In this document: in pieces, positions 1-5,394 of the stretch
Layout of the letters: each line of letters begins with the position of its first letter
How positions within the stretch are numbered: the first letter of the stretch is position 1
Source: CAYREV01 sp964423345
GTDB lineage: Bacteria; Bacteroidota; Rhodothermia; Balneolales; Balneolaceae
Assembly: GCA_964423345.1 (NCBI GenBank)
Contig: CAYREV010000054.1
Span: 1 to 8,102 of the forward strand
Reading direction: 5' to 3'
Length of the DNA stretch: 8,102 bases
Notes under the pieces: generated by a model
What the model was told of the DNA's origin: nothing
What the model saw: the letters and a program-made list of their open reading frames with translations, nothing else
Database searches by the model: none
Translations under genes and position numbers: made by a program

Positions 1-389
1 GCCGCGTCATGCGCGTGCTGGAACTCCTAGAGCGGCACTACGGTTGCACGCTCGGCAGGCCGTCGTTCCGCGCCGTGTACGACACAGGCCGGACGAAGGT
101 GGGCGTGGTGGGCCACCCCCTGGCCGAGGGCAAGGGGTACGAGGAGGGGGCGAAGGCCACCATCGATTCGACGCCGGAGCCGGGCACCATCCATCCGGAG
201 GATCCGCGGGATGCGGACCGCATCGTGGGCATCGCGCGCAACGCGGAGACGTCGCGGGAGCTCCTGGAGGGGCTCACGGACCAGCAGACGCGCTTCTACG
301 CAAACCTCAACCAGCTCTTCCACAAGGCCACCCAACCGCCCGAGCCCCGAAGCCGCCCCTCCCTCGACGAGTCGCCGGAGGTGGCCTAG
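1..389 (+). CDS. Small protein, possible dsRNA-binding-like N-terminus; start uncertain (may be cut by window edge)
   Basis: The frame is open to the left edge and reads Arg-Val before the first ATG at 9, so the true start may lie outside the window. From ATG 9 the product is 126 residues and ends at TAG 387-389. Residues 1-12 look helical (VLELLERHYG). A strand-like stretch follows (PSFRAVYDTG, 18-27), then KVGVVGHP (30-37), then LAEGKGYEEGAKATI (38-52). This order, with G-x-G before an A-K-rich helix, loosely resembles a double-stranded-RNA-binding motif, but the usual S-K-K is absent and the middle strands are short. Residues 70-108 form a second helical, charged region; the tail after 109 is rich in Pro and Ser and probably disordered. 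One base separates its stop from the next start, so the two genes are very likely co-transcribed. I do not recognise the family; the RNA-binding suggestion is weak inference. Confidence 0.75.
   Translation, partial: RVMRVLELLERHYGCTLGRPSFRAVYDTGRTKVGVVGHPLAEGKGYEEGAKATIDSTPEPGTIHPEDPRDADRIVGIARNAETSRELLEGLTDQQTRFYANLNQLFHKATQPPEPRSRPSLDESPEVA
377..383 (+). promoter_or_regulatory. Shine-Dalgarno sequence for the GTG start at 391
   Basis: GGAGGTG lies inside the end of the upstream gene, with its GGAGG core 9 nt before GTG 391. It decides the start of the next gene in favour of GTG 391 over the in-frame ATG at 211, which would overlap the upstream gene by about 180 nt. Confidence 0.75.
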
Positions 390-390
390 C

Positions 391-942
391 GTGCAAGCCA
401 CCCCCGAGGACGTCGTGGCAGTCCTCGAGGACGCGGACGGGCCGGTGGCGAGCCGGGACCTGCAGTACGAGCTGAACCTGACGCCGCACGAGCTCGCGTG
501 GATCACGCGGGTGCTGCGGGCGCGGGAGGCGGTGGTGGTGACGCGGCATCATCACGCGTGCAGCACCACGACCGCGTACGAACTGCTAGATTCGGAATCG
601 AACGATTCAGCGTCGCCCACGAGTGCGACAGGAGACCAGAACGAGATGACGGACGAGAAGAGCGACAGGCAGGTGGACCTCCACGGGGAGGTCATCGACG
701 AGATCCCGTACGAGGTGAAGACCCGGCACACCCACGAGTGGACCGGCGACGTCTTCGTGCTCAGGTTGAGCGACAAGAAGCTGGAGAAGTTCCTTGACGC
801 GGGGTCCCCCCGGCGTCGGCGGGAGATCGTGGCGCGGTCGATGCGGGTGCAGAAGAACGCCGTCCCCACGGGCTCGACCTTCGAGGAGGAGCTCGCGCGG
901 TTCGTCCAGGCCGTGCGGCAGCGCGCCGGGGAGGTGATCTAA
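391..942 (+). CDS. Winged-helix-like protein with unknown C-terminal domain (183 aa)
   Basis: The GTG start follows the upstream stop by 1 nt and has a good SD. Residues 5-52 (EDVVAVLEDADGPVASRDL..., then LTPHELAWITRVLRAREAVVV) show the helix / Ser-Arg-Asp-Leu / helix / strand pattern of a winged-helix DNA-binding domain. Residues 66-95 are a polar, low-complexity linker rich in Ser, Asp and Glu. Residues 96-183 form a separate charged domain: strand-like EIPYEVKTRHTHEW and DVFVLRL, then a Lys/Arg-rich helical part with RRRREIVARSMRVQK, ending in a helix. An in-frame ATG at 646 (residue 86), with a GGAG about 11 nt upstream, could start a 98-residue C-terminal product. The TAA at 940-942 directly abuts the next GTG. 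Probably a DNA-binding or regulatory protein of this cluster; the C-terminal domain is not recognised. Confidence 0.8.
   Translation: MQATPEDVVAVLEDADGPVASRDLQYELNLTPHELAWITRVLRAREAVVVTRHHHACSTTTAYELLDSESNDSASPTSATGDQNEMTDEKSDRQVDLHGEVIDEIPYEVKTRHTHEWTGDVFVLRLSDKKLEKFLDAGSPRRRREIVARSMRVQKNAVPTGSTFEEELARFVQAVRQRAGEVI
930..939 (+). promoter_or_regulatory. Extended Shine-Dalgarno sequence for the GTG start at 943
   Basis: GGAGGTGATC matches the complement of the common 16S rRNA 3' end over ten bases. Its GGAGG core ends 8 nt before GTG 943. It sits inside the last codons of the preceding gene, which implies translational coupling and fixes the GTG start. Confidence 0.85.
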
Positions 943-1356
943 GTGAGGCCGAGCGTGGGCACGTACCGGGAGGTCGTGCGGCGGCTCCTGGATGGGGAGG
1001 ATGCGCCGCACGTGAGCCACGAGCTCGACGTCAGCCTCGGGTTCGTGAACCGCACCGAGCTCGCGCTCCGCACCGCGTTCGACCGGGACCTCCTCGACTT
1101 CACGGACAACCCCGCGTCCAGGCCCGGGTACCCGCGGCCGGGGGACGTGTTGGAGCTCAACGTCGTGGACGAGGGACAGCACGGCGACGGGGTGGCGTAC
1201 CTCGAGAACGGGCTCGTCGTCTTCGTGAGCGGGACCGAGCCGCCGATGACGGTGACGGCGCGGGTGACGGTGGTGGAGGAGCGGTACGCTGTGGCGCGGC
1301 CCGTCAGCCCAGTGAACGAGGATGGGACGGGGCTCGCCGGCCCCCTAAGCGAGTGA
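943..1356 (+). CDS. Helix-turn-helix plus TRAM-like domain protein (137 aa)
   Basis: GTG start immediately after the preceding TAA, with a ten-base SD. Residues 7-46 (TYREVVRRLLDGEDAPHVSHELDVSLGFVNRTELALRTAF) are helical and could form a helix-turn-helix; the central 'HVSHELDVSLGFVNR' fits a recognition unit. Residues 66-121 match a TRAM domain in order: PGDVLELNVVDEG, then the G-D-G-V-A turn (81-85), LENGLVVFVSG (87-97), then VTARVTVVEERYAVARPV. TRAM is a small RNA-binding beta-barrel found in tRNA methylthiolases, and in archaea as free-standing small proteins with RNA-chaperone activity. What is seen is the beta-barrel spacing and the G-x-G-D-G-V/VFV signature; RNA binding is inferred from the family. 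An HTH in front of TRAM is an uncommon arrangement. The short C-terminal tail is acidic and glycine-rich. Its stop is close to the next gene, so it belongs to the same operon. Confidence 0.85.
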   Translation: MRPSVGTYREVVRRLLDGEDAPHVSHELDVSLGFVNRTELALRTAFDRDLLDFTDNPASRPGYPRPGDVLELNVVDEGQHGDGVAYLENGLVVFVSGTEPPMTVTARVTVVEERYAVARPVSPVNEDGTGLAGPLSE

Positions 1357-1388
1357 GGGAGCCGACGAGCCCCTCAAGGTCGGATACC

Positions 1389-1751
1389 ATGGCTACGACC
1401 GAGTTCGAGAACATCAGGGAACACCTGGTGGTGGAGTGCGGTGAGTGCAAGCGCCCGGTCGGGAGCTTCGGGTACGTGCCCCGGGACATCGCGATGGACC
1501 TGCTCGACGAGGACGCGCTCGTGCGGGCAGACGCAACGAAGGAGGTGCTGGAGGAGGGTCGGATCCGGTGCGCAAGCTGCCACACGGAGGGGGAGCGGGC
1601 GCGGGCGGTGCTCGTGAACGACGACCTGGCATCGCGAGAGGGGAACAACCCGTGTGGGATCTGCGGGTTCATCGCCGAGATGGAGTTCGGCCGGTGGCGG
1701 TTGTGCCCCCACCAGGTGCGGGACCCGAGCGGGCGTGTGGTGCGCGCCTGA
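1389..1751 (+). CDS. Small Cys-rich, probable zinc-ribbon protein (120 aa)
   Basis: Start chosen at ATG 1389, which has AAGGT 8 nt upstream and gives MATTEFENIREH. An alternative GTG at 1353 would overlap the preceding gene by 4 nt and add 12 residues (REPTSPSRSDT) but has no SD. Metal ligands are arranged as C17-x2-C20, C61-x2-C64, C89-x2-C92 and C106-P-H108, enough for two structural zinc sites. Between the first two pairs is a helical acidic segment (PRDIAMDLLDEDALVRADATKEVLEEG). The fourth element, CPHQ, is a Cys/His variant. No catalytic motif is visible, so a nucleic-acid or protein-interaction role is inferred from the knuckles and from the company of HTH and TRAM proteins. Its TGA ends at 1751, one base from the stop of the opposing gene. 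Confidence 0.8.
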   Translation: MATTEFENIREHLVVECGECKRPVGSFGYVPRDIAMDLLDEDALVRADATKEVLEEGRIRCASCHTEGERARAVLVNDDLASREGNNPCGICGFIAEMEFGRWRLCPHQVRDPSGRVVRA

Positions 1752-1752
1752 T

Positions 1753-2697
1753 TCATTCGGGAACCGTCACGTCGGCGGTGATGAGCCAGAGATCACCGTA
1801 GTGGGCCCCCGCGAACCAGTCCAGTTGGAACTCGTAGGTGCCCGCGTTGCCCGCGACGAGGAACCACGTGAGGCAACTCTGGTCCACGGGCACCGTGCAG
1901 GCCCCCGACGCGTTGGGTCCTTGCCAGCTTGCTTGCGCGGTGTAGGGCCGGGGCTTCATCTGGGGGTCCGCGTAGAACTGCCCCATCATGATCCCACCTG
2001 AGTCCACGGTCTCGGAGGCTCCGAGGATCACGGGTTGGGTTTCGATGAAGGCGCTGGCGGTCACTGTGTCGAACTCGTGGGGGGTCGTGAACGTGCTCTC
2101 GTGCCCGTAGGTGACGTTGAGGGTGCCGCCCGACCCTGAGAGTTCGTAGGTGATCTCGGAGGAGGCGGCGTTGGTGAGGTGCGCGATGAGCGCCTCCCCG
2201 CCAGCCTCCACAGGGTAACGGTACCCGCCCCCGAGGGGACCGCCTGTCACCTTCGGCACGGGGTCGTGATGCAGGTCCATGCGTTCGCCCAGGAGGTCGG
2301 AGCGGACCGTGATCTCGTGGGTGAGCACTTGGTGGCTGATGTAGGCGCCCGTGATGACGTGGGTGGGGTCGTTCGGGTCGAGGGTATTGATTGCGACCAG
2401 GACGTTGGTAGCGTTCGGGTCCGGGTACCAATCACCGTCCATGGTCACCGTGATGGCTTCGTTCGTGGGGGCTGTCACCCTGACCACTGCCCAAGAAGCA
2501 TTTTGGATAACGGGGGAACTCGCTCCATGCACGGAGATTATAGAGGTCGGGGGCGAGGACGGGGCTTCAGAGGGAAGCGTGGTTCCAGCGGTAGTATCGA
2601 GGAGAGGCAGGGTTGTCAGCATCACAAGGACGGCAGGCGCGAGTACCAGAAGGGTAGATGGCCGTCTTGATGGAATCTTGGCGCCTCCCAACTCCAT
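1753..2697 (-). CDS. Secreted protein of unknown function (314 aa)
   Basis: Reads leftward from ATG at 2697 to TGA at 1753-1755. The frame extends to a GTG at 2733, but that lies inside the conserved promoter element, so ATG 2697 is preferred; no SD is visible, and a short leader or leaderless message is likely. Residues 7-38 are a signal peptide: K-I-P-S-R-R, then a long hydrophobic core (LLVLAPAVLVMLTTLPLL). A Ser/Pro/Thr-rich stretch follows (39-54), then a beta-rich body. About four N-glycosylation sequons are seen (N66, N95, N194, N262). Two Cys near the end (C267, C275) could form a disulfide. The end (AGTYEFQLDWFAGAHYGDLWLITADVTV) resembles the last strands of a beta-sandwich. There is no C-terminal membrane anchor. 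I do not recognise the family. It shares a promoter element with the beta-helix genes upstream, so co-expression is likely. Confidence 0.85.
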   Translation of the reverse strand: MELGGAKIPSRRPSTLLVLAPAVLVMLTTLPLLDTTAGTTLPSEAPSSPPTSIISVHGASSPVIQNASWAVVRVTAPTNEAITVTMDGDWYPDPNATNVLVAINTLDPNDPTHVITGAYISHQVLTHEITVRSDLLGERMDLHHDPVPKVTGGPLGGGYRYPVEAGGEALIAHLTNAASSEITYELSGSGGTLNVTYGHESTFTTPHEFDTVTASAFIETQPVILGASETVDSGGIMMGQFYADPQMKPRPYTAQASWQGPNASGACTVPVDQSCLTWFLVAGNAGTYEFQLDWFAGAHYGDLWLITADVTVPE

Positions 2698-2778
2698 TGA
2701 GTATGTCAATAAGCTTGTAGATTCGGGTGTCACTCGAGCGCTCTGTAAAGAACTGGTTGCACCAACGCGGGACCAGCG
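2698..2778. other. 81-nt spacer between secreted-protein genes, mostly promoter
   Basis: Between the stop of the 850-aa beta-helix gene and the ATG of the 314-aa gene. It is more AT-rich than the surroundings on the side near 2697 and is largely filled by the 42-bp element at 2721-2762. No convincing stem-loop or T-run terminator is seen. Confidence 0.6.
2721..2762 (-). promoter_or_regulatory. Conserved 42-bp promoter-like element, copy 1
   Basis: Read on the minus strand it contains GTGCAACCA, then TTACA, then GAGTGACACCCGAA. These three blocks also occur at 8041-8082 with identical spacing; about 30 of 42 positions match and the spacers are diverged. If the central TTTACA is a weak TATA box, the expected start of transcription falls near the left end of the element, giving a leader of about 22 nt before ATG 2697. 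The blocks on either side of it would then be an upstream (BRE or activator) site and an operator-like site. The promoter function is inferred; the conservation is seen directly. Confidence 0.65.
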
Positions 2779-5331
2779 TCACTTAGCGCCCGCGCCGGGG
2801 TTTGGTTCAGTGCGCCATGGGTCGAAGCAAACCTCGCCGCCGTACCATGTGAACACACCGTCGCCACCGCCGACCGCGTAAACGCCCGTGCAGGCGTCCC
2901 GGACGAATCCGGATGGTCCGGACGCCTCGCCCCACCAGTTCCCCCGAGCGCCCACGGGGTCATCCCCACCGAGGACGAGCAACCCGTAGTCGTCTTGGTT
3001 GTGGAAGTTGTTGTCCACCACGCGGGCCCCGCTCCAGGCGGCGACAACGCCCCACCCGTTGTGCGCGAACACGTTGCCTGTGATATCGGAGTCGCTAGAG
3101 AACTCCAACTCAACACCTCCCCGGCGGTTGTCCGTTATCGTGTTGTCGGCGATTCGGGTCTTGCTCGATTCAAGCACCCGAACCCCGTACACGTTGTCCC
3201 CGAGGGTGTTGTTGGAGATGTGGACGTGACTCGATCGACTGAGTTGGATCCCTACAAGTTTGTTCGTGACCTTGTTCTGGGTGAAGCGGGTGCCGGAAGA
3301 CACCGCGTGGACGACGCCTGCGATGCCGTCCCCCCAGAACGTGTTGTCGGAGATGGTGGTGTTCCTGGCGAATGCCACCGTCAGGCCCACGGAAGCACGG
3401 GAGAGATGGAGTCCCGCCACCGTTGCGTTCGTCGTGTTCACGAGGATCACCTGGCCCGCAGGCTCGGTCACCTCCACGTTAACCTCGTTTCTCACGTACT
3501 GGATCGGTTCCCCGTGCAGGGTGTTCGAGGCGTCGACATCGTGCTGGTAGTGATCCATCCCCGTCCCGGTCACGAAGAGACCGCCGCCGGTCAACGTGTT
3601 CCCGCGGAGCACCGTGCCCTCGGACCGGTACAACAGGATGCTGGTTTGGTCGCTTCCCGAAATGTGGTTGTTGGTAAGTTGGATCCCGGCCGAGCGGTCG
3701 AGGAGGATGCCGTGGGTGTTGTTCGTGAAGGAGGCGTTTGTGACGGTCGTGTTGGTCGTGAACGCGAGGTGGAGGGCGATGCGGACGTTGGAGAGCGTGC
3801 CCCCGTCGAGGTGGGACGCGCTCGTGTTCACGAGGATAACCTGGCCCGCCGGGCCTTCAAGGTCGATACCCCGCTCGTTGCGGATGTAGCGGAGGGGGGC
3901 GTTGTTCACGGTGTTGGAGGCATCGACATCATGTTGGTAGGCTGCCAACGTCGTGCCACGGATGACAAGCCCGCCACTACCGAACGCGTTCCCGCGGAGG
4001 ATGGCTCCCCGCGTTTCAACGATGTAGAGGTCCTCCCCGTTGTTGGCCTCCATGGTGTTGTTCGCGATGTGGGCATCTGTCGACCCCGCCCGGAGTATCG
4101 CCCCGTGATCGTCGTTGCCTGTGACCGTGTTGGCCACGAACGATACATGGCTCGAGCCGCCAATGGCCACGCCGGACCACTTGTTGTTCGTGACAGCGTT
4201 GCCCGTGATGCGGGTTCCGTTCGAGGCCCCCACGGATAGGCCGATGCCCCCGGAACCCGAGGTGGAGATTGCGTTGTTCTGGATCAAGCTCAAGGGGGAA
4301 CGCGACACGGAGAGGCTCGTCTTGACGTTCTCCGTAATCGTGTTGCCTGTAACGTTCACCCTGGTGGTGTAGTGGACGACCACGCCGTGGGCGTTCTTCG
4401 TGATGGTGTTTCGCGTGATATGGAGACCACGGGAGTCCTCGCTGTAGATGCCTACTGCGTTGCTCGTGATCGTGTTGTTCACCACCCGTACGTCCGTTGA
4501 CCCGTAGAGGAGGACCGCGCCCCAATCGTTGTTCATGAGGAGGGTGTTCTCGACCACCACGTTGTCCGCGTGGTCAATGACGATCCCCCGCGTGAAGAGT
4601 GCGTTGTTGACTCCAAGTGCAACGTTCTTGACAGCGACGTGAGCCGTGGTGCCCTGGATGAGGATGCCGGGCGTAGTCAGGAGGGGCTGCCCCGCTGGAG
4701 GCGTGATGCACCAGCCCTCGATGATGTAGGGGTCGTCGGCGGTGCCGTTGCCGGCGATGACGCCGCTGCCGGAGCGATAGATGGGGGCCCCGGTGGCGGG
4801 TTCCCTGCCAACGATGAACCCGTTCGGTCCCTCGTTCTCTGTGATGCGGATATGGGGGTGTGGGGTACAGTTCCCTGCTTGATTCGCGCTGACAGCGAGC
4901 TTGGCGGAGTGCGCGTACCCTGTGCCGCTCACGGCCATGAGGTCACCGCTGGCGTTCCCGGTGAGGCTCGCCGCCAGGTAATAGCCGTTCGTGTCATCTG
5001 TGGCGGAGACGCCATAGCAAGGTCTGGATGGCTCGAGGACGTTGTAGCGGCAGTGCCCCGTGATACTGATGGGGAGGTGCCCGGTGGCGTTCCCTGTACC
5101 CGTGATGGCAGCGTAGCCAGCGGTGGCGTTGCCGGTGGCACTGACCGCCAGGAACCCGCTGGCATCGCCCATCGTACTCACGGCCGCCCCCCAGCAGTCC
5201 GCGTCTCCTGTAGCGTTCACGCAGGCTGCGCCGATGTTGACCTCCTCGGCCACAACCGTGCCCGTGAGGCTCGTTGCGACGAAGGCTATCGCTGTCAAGA
5301 TTACGGTGAGCCTTCGCGACTCGTGCAGCAT
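2779..5331 (-). CDS. Secreted NosD-like right-handed beta-helix protein with N-terminal S-x-T-G-N-A repeats (850 aa)
   Basis: Start at ATG 5331, with GGAGG 8 nt upstream; the frame extends to a TTG at 5358 with no such support. Residues 1-28 are a signal peptide ending VVA before EE. Residues 37-158 are about nine 12-13-residue repeats (A-V-S-x-T-G-N-A-T). Residues 155-210 carry CTPHPHIRITENEG and GNGTADDPYIIEGWCI, the usual entry to archaeal beta-helix proteins. Residues 220-790 are parallel beta-helix coils with recurrent 'NNTITxNxxGI' turns. They include two modules with QHDVDASNT...AGQVILVNT at 466-503 and 596-633, exactly 130 residues apart. The end has GNWWGEASGPSG (797-808) and CFDPWRTE (835-842), a C-terminal cap. 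There are eight Cys and about 18 sequons. No C-terminal transmembrane segment or sorting signal is seen, so it is probably released or held non-covalently at the cell surface. Family relatives include carbohydrate-acting and surface proteins; the substrate here is unknown. Confidence 0.92.
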   Translation of the reverse strand: MLHESRRLTVILTAIAFVATSLTGTVVAEEVNIGAACVNATGDADCWGAAVSTMGDASGFLAVSATGNATAGYAAITGTGNATGHLPISITGHCRYNVLEPSRPCYGVSATDDTNGYYLAASLTGNASGDLMAVSGTGYAHSAKLAVSANQAGNCTPHPHIRITENEGPNGFIVGREPATGAPIYRSGSGVIAGNGTADDPYIIEGWCITPPAGQPLLTTPGILIQGTTAHVAVKNVALGVNNALFTRGIVIDHADNVVVENTLLMNNDWGAVLLYGSTDVRVVNNTITSNAVGIYSEDSRGLHITRNTITKNAHGVVVHYTTRVNVTGNTITENVKTSLSVSRSPLSLIQNNAISTSGSGGIGLSVGASNGTRITGNAVTNNKWSGVAIGGSSHVSFVANTVTGNDDHGAILRAGSTDAHIANNTMEANNGEDLYIVETRGAILRGNAFGSGGLVIRGTTLAAYQHDVDASNTVNNAPLRYIRNERGIDLEGPAGQVILVNTSASHLDGGTLSNVRIALHLAFTTNTTVTNASFTNNTHGILLDRSAGIQLTNNHISGSDQTSILLYRSEGTVLRGNTLTGGGLFVTGTGMDHYQHDVDASNTLHGEPIQYVRNEVNVEVTEPAGQVILVNTTNATVAGLHLSRASVGLTVAFARNTTISDNTFWGDGIAGVVHAVSSGTRFTQNKVTNKLVGIQLSRSSHVHISNNTLGDNVYGVRVLESSKTRIADNTITDNRRGGVELEFSSDSDITGNVFAHNGWGVVAAWSGARVVDNNFHNQDDYGLLVLGGDDPVGARGNWWGEASGPSGFVRDACTGVYAVGGGDGVFTWYGGEVCFDPWRTEPNPGAGAK
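3433..3546 (-). repeat. Beta-helix module, second copy in the 850-aa protein
   Basis: Encodes residues 596-633: QHDVDASNT, then GEPIQYVRNE, then EPAGQVILVNT. It lies exactly 390 bp (130 codons) from the copy at 3823-3936. The matching DNA includes the run around 3434-3459. Confidence 0.85.
3823..3936 (-). repeat. Beta-helix module, first copy in the 850-aa protein
   Basis: Encodes residues 466-503: QHDVDASNT, then NAPLRYIRNE, then GPAGQVILVNT. The same motif occurs in many archaeal beta-helix proteins as a link between coils. The in-frame spacing to the second copy points to an internal tandem duplication. Confidence 0.85.
4858..5223 (-). repeat. S-x-T-G-N-A tandem repeats, 850-aa protein
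   Basis: Encodes residues 37-158, about nine imperfect 12-13-residue units such as AVSATGNATAGY, AAITGTGNATGHL, AASLTGNASGDLM and AVSGTGYAHSAKL. Four units carry an N-A-T or N-A-S sequon at the same place. One unit is interrupted by a loop bracketed by C94 and C105; the first unit has C37 and C46. The units are degenerate at DNA level, so this is an old protein repeat and not a recent microsatellite. Confidence 0.8.
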
Positions 5332-5394
5332 GATCAGGGCCTCCGGGCGAGTAGGCAACCGTGAGCAGAACCGTGCGAGCGCGGTGGGGCGATG
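5332..5394. other. 63-nt spacer between the two beta-helix genes, no promoter element
   Basis: It holds the SD of the 850-aa gene and a small direct repeat (AACCGTG at 5357-5363 and 5369-5375, 12-nt period). The 42-bp promoter element found before the other two secreted-protein units is missing. The two paralogues are therefore probably read as one transcript from the promoter near 8060. Confidence 0.5.
5340..5344 (-). promoter_or_regulatory. Shine-Dalgarno sequence deciding the start at 5331
   Basis: GGAGG on the minus strand ends 8 nt before ATG 5331. The spacing equals that of the paralogue starting at 7998. It rules out the upstream TTG at 5358 and gives a signal peptide of the same 28-residue length in both paralogues. 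Confidence 0.8.

Noticed and set aside
42..49. GGTTGCAC, matching one block of the promoter element
   Set aside because: It lies inside a coding region, lacks the other two blocks, and an eight-base match is plausible by chance.
211..390. Extending the winged-helix gene upstream to ATG 211
   Set aside because: It would overlap the preceding gene by about 180 nt with an Arg/Ser-rich translation. GTG 391 has a well-placed GGAGGTG.
1353..1388. GTG 1353 as start of the Cys-rich protein
   Set aside because: The 4-nt overlap is attractive but there is no SD, and the extra residues are a Ser/Pro/Arg tail. ATG 1389 has AAGGT at normal distance. It cannot be fully excluded.
2995..4239. Long plus-strand open frame (414 codons) antisense to the 850-aa beta-helix gene
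   Set aside because: It is a shadow: the Asn-rich coils give GTT/ATT on the other strand and few stops. The translation is rich in Val, Arg and His with no domain, and the minus frame has a signal peptide, SD and clear family motifs.
5357..5380. Repeated AACCGTG as a small repeat array or CRISPR remnant
   Set aside because: Two seven-base copies with a 12-nt period are too short and too few; no spacer-repeat structure.
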